Positions 27,031-37,144 of a stretch of DNA of 37,205 nt are shown piece by piece. The position numbers were made by a program, and so were the translations under genes. The notes beneath the pieces were generated by a model, which saw nothing but the letters and a program-made list of their open reading frames with translations, was not told the origin of the DNA and did not search any database. Position 1 is the stretch's first letter. Each line of letters opens with the position of its first letter. The stretch comes from Methylomonas methanica (GTDB taxonomy: Bacteria; Pseudomonadota; Gammaproteobacteria; Methylococcales; Methylomonadaceae): the NCBI RefSeq assembly GCF_001644035.1, contig NZ_LUUG01000108.1:1-37205 (forward strand). The letters are read 5' to 3'.

Positions 27031-28126
27031 CGCTCAACACCTCGCGCAATGCGTTTATAAATATCGAGTTTTCGCGCTCGGTACCGATGCTCACACGCAA
27101 GTGATTAGGCATTTCATAATTCGCTACCGGCCGCACGATGACACCCTTGCGCAGCAAGGCGTCGTAAATCGGCAAAGCCGCTTGATTAACGTCGACAGAA
27201 ACGAAGTTGCCGGAGGAAGGAATCCACGGTAAATCCAATTTCCTAAAGGCATCGGTCAACTGCGCCATTCCGGCGTTGTTAAGCGCCACGGTTTGATGCA
27301 GATAATCGGTATCGCCCAGTGCGGCTTCCGCTGCGGCTAAAGCCAGCATGCTGCAATTGAAAGGCTGACGCACGCGATTTAACAAATCGGCGATATCCGG
27401 CGAGGAAATCCCGTAACCGATGCGCAAGCCTGCCAGGCCGTAAGCCTTGGAAAACGTGCGAGCGATGATCAAATTCGGATAACGATTCGGCCAATCCAAT
27501 GATTCTGTTCTAGCAGCAGGATCGACAAACTCGTAGTAAGCCTCGTCCAATACGCACAACACATGGGCCGGCAATGACGCGATAAACTTTTCCAGTTCGT
27601 TTTTATCCAACAACGTACCGGTCGGATTGTTGGGATTGGCGATAAATACCAGACGCGTTTTATAGCCAATCTGTTCGCGCATCGCCGTCAAATCATGACC
27701 GTAGTTTTTAGCCGGCACGACTTTGGCTTTGGCCCCGACGGCCTGCGTTAGAATCGGATACAGCGCAAACGCATGCTGGGAAAACACTACCTCCAATTCC
27801 GGCGTAACGAAGGTGCGCATGACCAGTTCGAGGATCTCGCTGGAACCGTTACCCAGGGTAATTTGCTCTGGCGCCACGTTTAATTTAGCCGACAATGCAG
27901 CTTTCAACGCAAAACCGCTACCATCCGGATAGCGGGTTAATTCGGGCAATGTCGCTTGAATGGCTGCGGCGACTTTAGCGCCGGTACCCAGAGGATTTTC
28001 ATTAGAAGCCAACTTAATGACTTCTTCTATGCCCAGCTCGCGCTGCAATTCATCAACCGGTTTACCCGGCACGTAAGGCACCAGCTGTTGAACGCCGGCA
28101 ATAGCAAGTTCTAAAAATTTGTTCAT
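27023..28126 (-). CDS. hisC: Histidinol-phosphate aminotransferase (aromatic type)
   Basis: A 367-residue PLP-dependent class I/II aminotransferase. SNENPLG, NPNNPTG, LDEAYYEF and RTFSKAYGLAGLRIGYG, holding the PLP lysine, are typical. In this supraoperon the enzyme belongs to the HisC-like branch that acts on histidinol phosphate and often also on aromatic keto acids; its place between pheA and tyrA supports an aromatic role (inference). It starts 11 bases after pheA ends and overlaps tyrA. Confidence 0.93.
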   Translation of the reverse strand: MNKFLELAIAGVQQLVPYVPGKPVDELQRELGIEEVIKLASNENPLGTGAKVAAAIQATLPELTRYPDGSGFALKAALSAKLNVAPEQITLGNGSSEILELVMRTFVTPELEVVFSQHAFALYPILTQAVGAKAKVVPAKNYGHDLTAMREQIGYKTRLVFIANPNNPTGTLLDKNELEKFIASLPAHVLCVLDEAYYEFVDPAARTESLDWPNRYPNLIIARTFSKAYGLAGLRIGYGISSPDIADLLNRVRQPFNCSMLALAAAEAALGDTDYLHQTVALNNAGMAQLTDAFRKLDLPWIPSSGNFVSVDVNQAALPIYDALLRKGVIVRPVANYEMPNHLRVSIGTERENSIFINALREVLSGV

Positions 28127-28137
28127 CGACCTAAGAT

Positions 28138-29223
28138 TTAAATGACGGCTTTTGGATAAGAGCCGAGGATTTTCAACATTTTGACGTTGTTTTGCAGGGT
28201 TTCCAGCGCCTTGGCGACATCGGGATCGTCGCGATGACCGTCAATATCGATAAAAAACACGTATTCCCACAAGCCCTGCCGCGATGGCCTGGATTCTATG
28301 TGCGCCATGCTGATGCCGTATTCGGCAAACGGCCCCAAAATCTTATGCAAGGCGCCGGCTTGATTGCCGGTGGACACCAAAATGGAGGTTTTATCGAGTC
28401 CGGTGGATGCCGGTTGCTGTTTGCCAATTACGATAAAGCGCGTGGTGTTGTTTGATTCATCCTCGATATGCTGTTCGATGATGTTCAATTCATACAATTC
28501 GGCCGCCATTAAACCGGCAATCGCAGCCTTATTGTGATCCAACGACGCCAATCTGGCAGCTTCGGCGTTACTGCTCACCGCCGTGCAAGGCACGCCAGGC
28601 AAATAAGTATTTAGCCATTGCCGACACTGCGCCAAGGATTGTTGATGCGAATAGACTTCGTTAATAGCCGCCAGAGTATCCATTTTACCGAGCAGATTTT
28701 GATGCACCCGAATTTCCACTTCGCCGCAAATTTGCAGTGAGGTGGTCATAAAACGGTCCAGCGTATGCGCGATCACGCCTTCGGTGGAGTTCTCAACCGG
28801 CACCACACCAAACTGGCAATGTCCGGTTTCCACCGCCAGAAAAATCTCCGGGATAGTCGCAACCGGAATGCCCTTTACGGCATGACCGAAATGCTTGAAC
28901 GTGGCTTGCTGGGTAAAAGTGCCGACCGGACCCAAAAACGCCACTTCCAAGGGCTTTTCCAAAGCCAAACATGCCGACATCAGCTCACGAAACAGATGCA
29001 CTGAAGCATCGTCACTCAAAGGCCCTGGATTCAACTCCTTGATTTTGCGTAACACTTGGGCCTCGCGATCCGCACGATAAAAACTACCGGTTTCGCCTTC
29101 GGCCATTTTGGTTCTGGCTACTTCGATCGCACATGCGGCGCGTTGATTAATCAGTTGCAACAGCTGCCTATCGATAGAATCGATACGTTCGCGTAACTCG
29201 GACAGAGGAATAATTGCCGTCAT
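28138..29223 (-). CDS. pheA: Bifunctional chorismate mutase/prephenate dehydratase
   Basis: A 361-residue P-protein. An AroQ chorismate mutase helical domain (about 1-90: LRERIDSIDRQLLQLINQR) is followed by prephenate dehydratase (about 93-270: FLGPVGTFTQQA, GVVPVENSTEG, NNTTRFIVIG). A C-terminal ACT regulatory domain has the phenylalanine-binding ESRPSRQGLWEYVFFID segment. It converts chorismate to phenylpyruvate and is normally feedback-inhibited by phenylalanine. It sits eight bases downstream of serC. Confidence 0.97.
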   Translation of the reverse strand: MTAIIPLSELRERIDSIDRQLLQLINQRAACAIEVARTKMAEGETGSFYRADREAQVLRKIKELNPGPLSDDASVHLFRELMSACLALEKPLEVAFLGPVGTFTQQATFKHFGHAVKGIPVATIPEIFLAVETGHCQFGVVPVENSTEGVIAHTLDRFMTTSLQICGEVEIRVHQNLLGKMDTLAAINEVYSHQQSLAQCRQWLNTYLPGVPCTAVSSNAEAARLASLDHNKAAIAGLMAAELYELNIIEQHIEDESNNTTRFIVIGKQQPASTGLDKTSILVSTGNQAGALHKILGPFAEYGISMAHIESRPSRQGLWEYVFFIDIDGHRDDPDVAKALETLQNNVKMLKILGSYPKAVI

Positions 29224-29231
29224 ACCGGTAA

Positions 29232-30311
29232 CTAGTGAGTGCGCTCGAACTCGGCCATAAAGTCGATCAAGGCATCGACCCCGGCTTCCGGCATGGCGTT
29301 ATAAATGCTTGCTCTCATACCGCCGACCGAACGGTGACCGGGCAATGAACCCAAACCGCTTTTGTCAGCAAGCGCCAAAAATTCTTTGTCTAGCGCAGCA
29401 TCAGCCAACACGAAAGGTACATTCATTCTGGACCGGTACTCTTTAACGACAGGGTTACTGTATAGAGTGGATTGATCGATAGCTTGATATAGCTTGCCGG
29501 CTTTACGAATATTTTGCTGCTCAATGGCTGAAATTCCGCCTTGTTGTTTCAACCATTGCAAAACCAATCCCAAAAGATACCAGTTGTAGGTAGCCGGTGT
29601 GTTCAACATGGAGTCGGCTTTCGCTTGCTGCTGGTAATCGAACACCGAAGGTACGGTTTTCGGTGCCAAGCCGACCAAATCATCGCGAACGATGACTACT
29701 GTCACGCCGGAAGGCCCCATGTTTTTCTGCGTACCCGCATAAATAATGCCGTAGCGGCTGACATCGACCGGACGCGACAATATGTTCGATGACATATCGC
29801 ACACCAACGGCAAATCACCTGCATCGGGAACTTCGGAAAATTCCACGCCATGGATGGTTTCGTTGGAGGTGTAGTGCAGATAAGCAGCGTCTTTATCAAT
29901 ATTCCAGGTATCGAACGCTGGAATAGTGGTAAATTTTTCGGCTTCTGAGGTAGCAGCAAGCTGTACTTCGCAATATTTGCCAGCTTCCTTGATTGCACTG
30001 GTAGACCAAGCACCGGTATTTACATAACTGGCTTTGGTTTTACCGTTCAGAATATTCTGCGGAATCATCGCAAACTGCGCGCTGGCACCGCCTTGCAGGA
30101 ATAGCACTTTATAATTGGCCGGAATGGCTAGCAACTCAATCAGATCGTTTTTCATCGCTTCGGCTATGGCCATGAAATGCTTGCCGCGATGGCTCATTTC
30201 CATCACCGACATGCCGCTATCTTGCCAATTCAACATCTCTTGTTGAACTTGCAGCAACACCGCTTCCGGCATCATCGACGGACCGGCGCTAAAATTGTAA
30301 ATCCTTGCCAT
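29232..30311 (-). CDS. serC: Phosphoserine aminotransferase
   Basis: A 359-residue PLP enzyme that makes phosphoserine from 3-phosphohydroxypyruvate and also acts in pyridoxal phosphate synthesis. YNFSAGPSMMP at the start and YAGTQKNMGPSG, with the PLP lysine, are diagnostic. HRSVGGMRASIYN lies in the C-terminal domain. The gene begins two bases after gyrA ends, so it relies on the gyrA transcript. Confidence 0.97.
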   Translation of the reverse strand: MARIYNFSAGPSMMPEAVLLQVQQEMLNWQDSGMSVMEMSHRGKHFMAIAEAMKNDLIELLAIPANYKVLFLQGGASAQFAMIPQNILNGKTKASYVNTGAWSTSAIKEAGKYCEVQLAATSEAEKFTTIPAFDTWNIDKDAAYLHYTSNETIHGVEFSEVPDAGDLPLVCDMSSNILSRPVDVSRYGIIYAGTQKNMGPSGVTVVIVRDDLVGLAPKTVPSVFDYQQQAKADSMLNTPATYNWYLLGLVLQWLKQQGGISAIEQQNIRKAGKLYQAIDQSTLYSNPVVKEYRSRMNVPFVLADAALDKEFLALADKSGLGSLPGHRSVGGMRASIYNAMPEAGVDALIDFMAEFERTH

Positions 30312-30313
30312 GC

Positions 30314-32923
30314 TTATTCCTCTTCTCCGCCAGATTCGGCGCTATCTGCTGGGACATCGGTTTCGTCAATATCGCCTTCGGCGTCGTCGTCTTCATCGCC
30401 CAGACCATCGATTCGATCCACGCCAACGACTCTTTCTCCCTTATCCAGACGAATCACCGTAACGCCTTGGGTATTTCTGCCGACTACGGAAATTTCCTTG
30501 ACCCGAGTGCGAACCAATATGCCGCCGTCGGTGATCAACATAATTTCATCAGTATCGTTGACCAATACCGCGCCGACCACCGCGCCATTACGTTCGGAGG
30601 TTTGAATCGAGATTAAGCCCTGACCGCCGCGTCTATGCTGGGTAAACTCTTCCAGTTTGGTGCGTTTGCCGTAGCCGTTTTCGGTGATATTCAGCACCGT
30701 GCCTTCGGTTGAGATGATCAGCGAAATGACCTTTTGACCTTCCTGTAAGCGAATACCGCGCACCCCGGTAGCCGTTCGGCCCATCGAGCGCACGTCGGTT
30801 TCGTTGAAGCACACCGCTTTGCCGTCACTGCTGAACAGCAATACGTTTTGCTGACCGTCAGTAATCGCCACACCGACCAAGGTGTCGTTTTCATTCAAAT
30901 CGATGGCGATCTTACCGTTGCTGCGCTGGCGTTCGAATTCGGGCAATGGGGTCTTCTTAACGGTGCCCGATGAAGTCGCCATGAAAATGTATTTATCCGC
31001 GCTATATTCACGCACCGGCAACATCGCGTTGATTTTCTCGCCCTCTTCCAAAGGCAGCAGATTCACAAAGGGCTTACCGCGCGACGCCCGGCTGGCAACC
31101 GGCAAATTGAATACCCGCAACCAATAAACTTTACCCGCCGACGAGAAACACAGAATCGTATCGTGGGTATTGGCGATGATTAATTTCTCGACGAAATCGT
31201 TTTCCTTGGTCGCCGTCGCCGATTTGCCGCGGCCACCGCGGCGCTGAGCTTTATAATCGCTGAGCGGCTGGGTTTTTACGTAACCCTCGTGCGACATGGT
31301 CACCACCATATCTTCTTCGGTGATCAGATCTTCAGCGGACAGATTGGAATAATCCTGAACAATTTCGGTGCGGCGGGCATCGCCGTACTGGGTTCTGATT
31401 TCTTCCAGTTCTTCGCGGATCACTTCCATCAAGCGCACATCGTTACCCAAAATATGCAAATATTCGTCGATCAATTCCAGCAATTGTTTGTACTCGTTGA
31501 CGATTTTTTCTTGCTCCAAACCGGTCAAACGATGCAGACGCAAATCCAGGATGGCTTGCGCCTGCGCTTCTGATAAACGATAGGCGCCGTCGGCCAAGCC
31601 AAATTCAGCGGATAAATCATCGGGGCGTGAACGATCAGCGTCGGCCCTATCCAGCAAGGCGGCAACCAAGCCGGCTTTCCAGGTCTGTGCCAGCAAGCCC
31701 ACTTTCGCTTCTTGCGGGTTAGGCGAGGCTTTGATCAGCTCAATCATTTCGTCGATATTAGCTAACGCAACCGCCAACCCTTCCAGGATATGCGCCCTTT
31801 CCCGCGCCTTCCGCAAGTTATAAATGGTTCTGCGGGTGACGATTTCGCGGCGGTGATCGACAAAAGCCGCCAGAATCTCTTTCAACCCCATCAAATGCGG
31901 GCGACCGTCGTACAACGCCACCATATTGATCCCAAACACAGTCTGCATTTGGGTTTGTTTGTATAGATTATTCAAAACCACGTCCGGCACTTCGCCGCGA
32001 CGCAGTTCAATGACCATGCGCATACCGTCCTTGTCGGATTCGTCGCGCAGGCCCGAGATACCATCCAGTTTGCCTTCTTTAACCAATTCGGCGATTTTTT
32101 CCAGCAAGCGGGCTTTATTGACCTGGTAAGGTAGCTCGGTGGTTATGATGGCTTGGCGACCGCTATCGCCTATGTCTTCAAAATGGCTACGGCCGCGCAA
32201 ATAGATACGTCCGCGCCCGGTGGCATAGGCTTCAAAGATACCGGACGCGCCGTTAATAATGCCGGCGGTCGGGAAATCAGGCCCCGGCACGATTTGCATC
32301 AATTCCGGAATTGTCAGATCGGGATTTTCGATCAAGGCCAGACAAGCGCTGATAATCTCGTTTAAATTATGCGGCGGAATATTGGTGGCCATACCGACCG
32401 CGATACCGGAGGAACCGTTGACCAACAAGGTCGGCACCCGGGTGGGCATAACCGTGGGTTCGGACTCAGACTCGTCGTAGTTGGCGACGAAATCCACGGT
32501 TTCCTTGTCCAGGTCAGCCAATAATTCATGGGCAATTTTAGCCATCCGCACTTCGGTATACCGCATCGCCGCCGGCGAATCACCGTCCACCGAACCGAAG
32601 TTGCCTTGACCATCTATAAGCATGTAGCGCAAAGAGAAGGGTTGCGCCATCCGCACCATGGTGTCGTAAACCGCGGTGTCGCCATGCGGGTGGTATTTAC
32701 CGATCACGTCACCGACGATACGCGCCGATTTTTTATAAGGCTTGTTCCAGTCGTTTCCAAGCTCGTTCATCGCGTACAGTACGCGACGGTGCACCGGCTT
32801 GAGGCCGTCTCTAACATCGGGAAGTGCCCTACCGACAATTACGCTCATGGCATAATCGAGGTAGGATTGTTTCATCTCATCTTCGAGATTGACGGGGATA
32901 ATTTCTTTAGCGAAGTCTGACAT
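30314..32923 (-). CDS. gyrA: DNA gyrase subunit A
   Basis: An 869-residue type IIA topoisomerase subunit that cuts and rejoins DNA during negative supercoiling. The catalytic tyrosine is Y122 (AMRYTEVRM). The quinolone-resistance region [10 protein letters not shown] has T83 and D87; threonine at 83 is also the wild-type residue in Pseudomonas, so this is not itself a resistance change. The C-terminal domain has the GyrA box QRRGGRG near residue 560, needed for DNA wrapping, and an acidic tail ([14 protein letters not shown]). It is the first gene of the supraoperon, with a good promoter about 100 bases upstream. Confidence 0.98.
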   Translation of the reverse strand: MSDFAKEIIPVNLEDEMKQSYLDYAMSVIVGRALPDVRDGLKPVHRRVLYAMNELGNDWNKPYKKSARIVGDVIGKYHPHGDTAVYDTMVRMAQPFSLRYMLIDGQGNFGSVDGDSPAAMRYTEVRMAKIAHELLADLDKETVDFVANYDESESEPTVMPTRVPTLLVNGSSGIAVGMATNIPPHNLNEIISACLALIENPDLTIPELMQIVPGPDFPTAGIINGASGIFEAYATGRGRIYLRGRSHFEDIGDSGRQAIITTELPYQVNKARLLEKIAELVKEGKLDGISGLRDESDKDGMRMVIELRRGEVPDVVLNNLYKQTQMQTVFGINMVALYDGRPHLMGLKEILAAFVDHRREIVTRRTIYNLRKARERAHILEGLAVALANIDEMIELIKASPNPQEAKVGLLAQTWKAGLVAALLDRADADRSRPDDLSAEFGLADGAYRLSEAQAQAILDLRLHRLTGLEQEKIVNEYKQLLELIDEYLHILGNDVRLMEVIREELEEIRTQYGDARRTEIVQDYSNLSAEDLITEEDMVVTMSHEGYVKTQPLSDYKAQRRGGRGKSATATKENDFVEKLIIANTHDTILCFSSAGKVYWLRVFNLPVASRASRGKPFVNLLPLEEGEKINAMLPVREYSADKYIFMATSSGTVKKTPLPEFERQRSNGKIAIDLNENDTLVGVAITDGQQNVLLFSSDGKAVCFNETDVRSMGRTATGVRGIRLQEGQKVISLIISTEGTVLNITENGYGKRTKLEEFTQHRRGGQGLISIQTSERNGAVVGAVLVNDTDEIMLITDGGILVRTRVKEISVVGRNTQGVTVIRLDKGERVVGVDRIDGLGDEDDDAEGDIDETDVPADSAESGGEEE

Positions 32924-33023
32924 GGGTCCGTGGTTCCAGTGCAGTCGAAAGCTTATCGATCGACGGGTTAGCCTGAAGCATCAATTCCATTTAAGCATTG
33001 CTAACAGGTTTATAAAGCCGTCG

Positions 33024-33053
33024 ATTATAGCAAACGCCAACGACCGCCGTCAG
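33024..33053 (-). promoter_or_regulatory. Promoter for gyrA and the supraoperon
   Basis: On the minus strand a perfect extended -10 TGCTATAAT (hexamer at 33024-33029) lies 18 bases from CTGACG (33048-33053), which matches four of six -35 positions. It gives a leader of roughly 95 bases. Its -35 lies at the 3' end of the upstream dienelactone hydrolase gene. Confidence 0.6.
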
Positions 33054-33769
33054 GCAAAAATCTCGGTCAAAAAGTTTTGCATGGCTTGCCAGGAACGACG
33101 GTCGGCAACCGGCTGATAAACTGTGCCAAAACCGGGATTGTTAGCCACCGGGTTGGTAAACGCGTGCATCGTATGACCGTAACTATGCAACTGCCAATCC
33201 GCACCAGCCTTGGTTAATTCGTTTTGCAAGGCAAGAACTTGCTCGGCGGACGCCATTGGATCGTCGTCGCCATGCAACACCAACACCTTCGCTTTGATAC
33301 TGGGATTAGGAATGTTTTCCGGCGCACCCAGCAAACCGTGAAACGATACTACCCCGCAAATATCGACACCCGTCCTTGCCAAATCCAGCGCGCACAAGCC
33401 GCCAAAGCAAAAGCCTATCGCCGCAATCCTAGCGTTGTCGGCCCACGGCATCAGTTTGACTGTGGAAAGTGCCGCCAGTAAGCGCTGTTGCAATTTTGCT
33501 CGATCATGAATAAAAGGCTGCATCAACGCCGCATTTTCTTCCGGGCTGCTTCCCAGCACACCTTTACCGTACATATCGGTCGCGAACGCCAGATAACCTA
33601 ATCCCGCCAACTTAAGAGCTTTGTCAGCTACAAACTGGTCTCTCCCGCCCCAAGCATGGTGGATCAGCACCACCGGTCTCTGCCCGACAATCGCATCGTC
33701 ATAAGCAAAAAAACCTTCCAGCACCGTATCGCGATCCAAGTAACTGACTGTATTCGAGATTATCGCCAT
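33050..33769 (-). CDS. Dienelactone hydrolase-family protein
   Basis: A 239-residue alpha/beta hydrolase with a cysteine nucleophile. GFCFGG holds C121, HGDDDP the acid, and GHTMHAF the histidine, as in dienelactone hydrolase. LIHHAWGGRDQF is the oxyanion segment and FATDMYGKGV a family stretch. Classical members open dienelactone in chloroaromatic breakdown, but no other such gene is present, so a general hydrolase is more likely. It starts 22 bases after the phosphatase gene. Confidence 0.9.
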   Translation of the reverse strand: MAIISNTVSYLDRDTVLEGFFAYDDAIVGQRPVVLIHHAWGGRDQFVADKALKLAGLGYLAFATDMYGKGVLGSSPEENAALMQPFIHDRAKLQQRLLAALSTVKLMPWADNARIAAIGFCFGGLCALDLARTGVDICGVVSFHGLLGAPENIPNPSIKAKVLVLHGDDDPMASAEQVLALQNELTKAGADWQLHSYGHTMHAFTNPVANNPGFGTVYQPVADRRSWQAMQNFLTEIFA

Positions 33770-33791
33770 AAACTATTTCCTACCCTATTAA

Positions 33792-34274
33792 TCACAACTC
33801 GCCAGTTTGTTGCAGTGTCTGTAAAAACCCAGCGGACGCTTCTTCCACCATGTCCAGCACCCGCTCAAAGCCGTAGCTGCCGCCGTAATAAGGGTCAGGC
33901 ACTTCGCGTTGATTCAAGTGCGGCGCGTAATCAAGAAAGTGCCGAATTTTATGACTCAAATCAACCGGACAGGCTTCTTTTAATATGGCGTGATTCTCGT
34001 CGTCCATTACCAGTATATGATCGAACGCTTCAAAGTCGGCGGATACAACCTTGCGTGCCCGCAGATGTTTCAATTCAACCCCCCTATCGCGAGCAGCTTT
34101 TTGCGCGCGTAAATCTGGCGCGTCACCAATGTGATAAGCATGGGTACCTGCGGAATCTATTTGAAAGCGTTCCGCCAGGTTTCTTGTAGACACTAAATTT
34201 GAGAAAACGCCTTCCGCGGTGGGCGATCTACAGATGTTGCCCATACACACAAACAAAACCTTGATTTTCCGCAT
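33792..34274 (-). CDS. Low-molecular-weight protein tyrosine phosphatase
   Basis: A 160-residue cytoplasmic phosphatase. The P-loop CMGNICRS gives the CX5R motif with C10 and R16, and the general acid is D127 in VPDPYYGG. It removes phosphate from tyrosine residues or small molecules; no tyrosine kinase or polysaccharide locus is next to it, so the partner is unknown. ATG 34274 is chosen to match the family N-terminus (KVLFVCMGN), although it lacks a clear ribosome site; a start at 34331 would add 19 unrelated residues. Confidence 0.93.
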   Translation of the reverse strand: MRKIKVLFVCMGNICRSPTAEGVFSNLVSTRNLAERFQIDSAGTHAYHIGDAPDLRAQKAARDRGVELKHLRARKVVSADFEAFDHILVMDDENHAILKEACPVDLSHKIRHFLDYAPHLNQREVPDPYYGGSYGFERVLDMVEEASAGFLQTLQQTGEL

Positions 34275-34398
34275 AGTTGTTAAGTTTTTAGAATAGATGA
34301 CGCTAAATTGTAAGCTATACTCGGTTGGCATGTCTTCAGGATGGTACTGGAAAGACGGTTAATACAAGAAATTTAAAGCGTATTTAGGGGAGTTTCGG

Positions 34399-36150
34399 AT
34401 GTTGATGATGAACTGGCATTCTGTAGGGGTAAAGGTGGTTTCTATAACCATGTCGGTGCTAACGCTTTTAGGCATAGCGATTTTGGTTGTTTACTCAAGC
34501 TTTGAGAAACAAAAGCTGATTGACCGGGAAATCAAAGCCTCACGGCAATTACTCACGCTGTCCGAATCAATCCGCGACAATGTTGTAAAAAAATGGGAAT
34601 CAGGTATCTACACGCCTGAGCAACTAATGCAATTGGTCGAACAAAAAGGTAGCTCAAAAGCCAGAGAACTGGTCGTCGCCACCGTGCCAACCGCCAATGC
34701 CTGGGACGTCATCGAAGCAGAAGCAAAAGAGCACGGCTTTCGCTTCAAAGCACCGTCTCTTAACCCCAGAAACCCTCGAAACGCAGCCGATGACATCGAA
34801 CGTCAAGCTCTGGAGTTTTTCAGAAGCAATCCTTCCGCGCAAGACTACAGCTACGTAGACGAAGAAAAACAGGAAGTCCGCTATTTACGCCCCGTCAAAT
34901 TGGTCAAGCAATGCGAAATATGCCATGGCGACCCCAAGACATCGCAAAGCCTATGGAATAACGAGAAGGGCCAGGATTTGTTGGGTTATCCGATGGAAAA
35001 TCGCCGCGCCGGCGACTTACATGGCGCATTCGAAATCGTCACCCCATTCAGCGTGGCCCTTGCCGAGCTTAAAAGTAATACCGTTTACGCTATCGGCTTC
35101 CTGTGCATAACGCTGATCATCATCGGCTTCACCGGCTACTTTACGATGAGCAAAATCATCATAGGCCCACTGACAGCATTGGCTTTGAAGCTGCAAGACA
35201 TAGGCAGTGGTGAGGGGGACCTGCGGGCTCGCCTGGATGCGAGCGGCAAATCGGAGTTTGCCTGGATCGCATCGAGTTTTAATACTTTCGTTCGCAAAAT
35301 AGCCAAAACCATCGATCAGATCAGCTCTACCAGTGAAAAGCTGGCCAGCTCTTCACACAAACTCGCCAATATCACCCAATCGACCCAAGCCGGTGTCGAG
35401 CGGCAATTGCACGAAACCACCTTGGTAGCCAATGCAATGAAGCAAATGACGTCTACGGTGCAAGAAGTCGCCAAAAATGCCGTTAGAGCATCGGAAGCCG
35501 CGGAAATTGCTGATCGCGAGGCGTCTTCAGGCAAAAACATCGTGAAAGACGCCGTGCATGGCATTAACAGCTTGGCTTCTGAAGTGGAAAACGCCGCCAA
35601 CGTCATTCACGAACTGGAAAACGACAGCAACAGCATCGGCGAGGTATTGGGGGTCATTCAAGGGATTGCCGAGCAAACCAATTTGCTGGCATTAAACGCC
35701 GCGATAGAAGCGGCCCGGGCTGGCGAGCAAGGTCGCGGTTTTGCAGTTGTAGCCGACGAAGTCAGAACATTGGCTAGTCGCACCCAAAACTCGACGTTGG
35801 AAATCCAAAAAACCATCGAACGTTTGCAGGACCGCGCCAAACAGGCCGTGGCAGTGATGGAAAACGGTAGAAGCCGCGCTAACTCCAGCGTGGAGCAAGC
35901 CGCATCCGCCGGCGGCTCCATTACCACTATCAGCGAACGTATCGACACCATTAACGATATGAATAACCAAATAGCCAGCGCTGCCGAGGAACAAACTGCG
36001 GTTGCCGAGGAAATCAATCGTAATATCAGCAATATCAGCCGGGTATCCGAAGAAACTTCGGTAGGCGCGAAAAATACCGCAGATGCCTGCCACGAGTTAC
36101 TTGACCTGGCTAACCAGTTGCGCTCCATGGTTGGAAACTTTAAGACCTAG
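34399..36150 (+). CDS. Chemoreceptor with periplasmic haem-type (DUF3365/Tll0287-like) domain
   Basis: A 583-residue methyl-accepting chemotaxis protein. A first membrane helix (about 13-33) and a periplasmic domain of about 195 residues precede a second helix at about 231-251. The periplasmic domain resembles DUF3365/Tll0287-like sensors and carries a CXXCH motif, CEICH, at C172-H176, suggesting covalent haem c and a redox, oxygen or NO signal (inference). A HAMP domain follows, then the coiled-coil signalling domain with its conserved tip [20 protein letters not shown] (about 420-440). No C-terminal CheR-binding pentapeptide was seen. AGGGGAG precedes the start by six bases. Confidence 0.92.
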   Translation: MLMMNWHSVGVKVVSITMSVLTLLGIAILVVYSSFEKQKLIDREIKASRQLLTLSESIRDNVVKKWESGIYTPEQLMQLVEQKGSSKARELVVATVPTANAWDVIEAEAKEHGFRFKAPSLNPRNPRNAADDIERQALEFFRSNPSAQDYSYVDEEKQEVRYLRPVKLVKQCEICHGDPKTSQSLWNNEKGQDLLGYPMENRRAGDLHGAFEIVTPFSVALAELKSNTVYAIGFLCITLIIIGFTGYFTMSKIIIGPLTALALKLQDIGSGEGDLRARLDASGKSEFAWIASSFNTFVRKIAKTIDQISSTSEKLASSSHKLANITQSTQAGVERQLHETTLVANAMKQMTSTVQEVAKNAVRASEAAEIADREASSGKNIVKDAVHGINSLASEVENAANVIHELENDSNSIGEVLGVIQGIAEQTNLLALNAAIEAARAGEQGRGFAVVADEVRTLASRTQNSTLEIQKTIERLQDRAKQAVAVMENGRSRANSSVEQAASAGGSITTISERIDTINDMNNQIASAAEEQTAVAEEINRNISNISRVSEETSVGAKNTADACHELLDLANQLRSMVGNFKT

Positions 36151-36168
36151 CTATACCTTTATCGGCTT

Positions 36169-36204
36169 GGCTCGGCGTAACCCGCATTAGGGCGGCGCCG
36201 AGCC
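36169..36204 (+). repeat. Inverted repeat after the chemoreceptor gene
   Basis: GGCTCGGCG (36169-36177) pairs with CGCCGAGCC (36196-36204), with an inner CCC/GGG pair in the loop. It lacks a following T run, so it may be an RNA-stabilising hairpin or a dispersed repeat rather than a terminator. Confidence 0.5.
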
Positions 36205-36248
36205 CTGAACCGGTGTTAAATTTATAAGGTTTGTTTGCCCAGGCTGGC

Positions 36249-36254
36249 TATAAT
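36249..36254 (+). promoter_or_regulatory. Candidate -10 element for the HDOD gene
   Basis: A perfect TATAAT lies 42 bases upstream of the HDOD start codon. No clear -35 hexamer stands at the usual distance. Confidence 0.4.
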
Positions 36255-36296
36255 TCACTAAGAATAATTACAATTTCGTAGCTTAAGGATGAAGAC

Positions 36297-37127
36297 ATGC
36301 CAACAAAAATGAACCAACTGTTCGACCAAATCCACAAAATTCCGCAAGTACCCGAAGTCGTAAGATCCATCATAAATCAGTTAAACAATCCCAATGCTGA
36401 TATGCTCGACATAGCCAAAAACGTGGAAAAGGAACAAGTAATTGTTTTAAAAATCCTGCGTTTGGTCAACTCCGCGCATTTTGGTTTATCTCGTAAAATT
36501 GGCTCTATAGACGAAGCCATCACCATGCTGGGCATGAACCAGCTGAAAACATTGGTGGTCGCATCCGGGATTGTCAGCGTAGTACCGCAATTGGATAATT
36601 TCGATGTCAAACAAAGCTGGCGGAATAGTTTTCGCACAGCAGGTTATGCAAAATGGTTCGCGGCCCAAGCATGTCTGGCGACCGACATTGCCTACACCGC
36701 CGGGCTAATCAGCAATCTGGGTAACCTGCTGATTCACATCGGGAGTCCGCGAGAAGCCAACGAAATCGATCAGCATGTGAAAAACGGCAACGTTAGACTG
36801 GAAATTGAAAAAAGGCGCTTGGGCTATACCAGCCCGGCGATCTGCGCGGAGCTTTGCCGTCGCTGGAAATTTGCTGACGAATTAGTCGAAACCATTGAAC
36901 AATCGGCTGAACCTTTGGCAGCTGAGACGCCTAATAAGTTAGCTTGCGCGGTTTTCCTTGCCCATGCAATCAGCGATTACCAAGATCAGGATTTGAATGA
37001 AGATCAGATTATAGCCTCGCTACCCAATCAAGTAACCGCACTTTTAGGACTATCTGAGCAACTTCTTAAGGAAAAATTGCCGGATGTACTAGCGGCTAAA
37101 TCTGAGCTCGACGGCCTTCTGGATTAA
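36297..37127 (+). CDS. HDOD-domain signalling protein
   Basis: A 276-residue cytoplasmic protein made of one HDOD domain, a catalytically inactive relative of HD phosphohydrolases. The N-terminus IHKIPQVPEVVRSI and the segment ILRLVNSAHFGLSRKIGSIDEAITMLGMNQL are typical. HD metal ligands are degenerate, so it most likely binds partners instead of hydrolysing nucleotides. HDOD proteins often regulate chemotaxis, motility or surface behaviour; being next to a chemoreceptor fits that. It follows the chemoreceptor by 146 bases and probably has its own promoter. A strong hairpin terminator follows. Confidence 0.93.
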   Translation: MPTKMNQLFDQIHKIPQVPEVVRSIINQLNNPNADMLDIAKNVEKEQVIVLKILRLVNSAHFGLSRKIGSIDEAITMLGMNQLKTLVVASGIVSVVPQLDNFDVKQSWRNSFRTAGYAKWFAAQACLATDIAYTAGLISNLGNLLIHIGSPREANEIDQHVKNGNVRLEIEKRRLGYTSPAICAELCRRWKFADELVETIEQSAEPLAAETPNKLACAVFLAHAISDYQDQDLNEDQIIASLPNQVTALLGLSEQLLKEKLPDVLAAKSELDGLLD

Positions 37128-37144
37128 ACAACATAATTCTCAAT

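Noticed and set aside
30314-32923. GyrA threonine 83 as a quinolone-resistance mutation
   Set aside because: Threonine is the normal residue at this site in Pseudomonas and others, so no resistance is implied.
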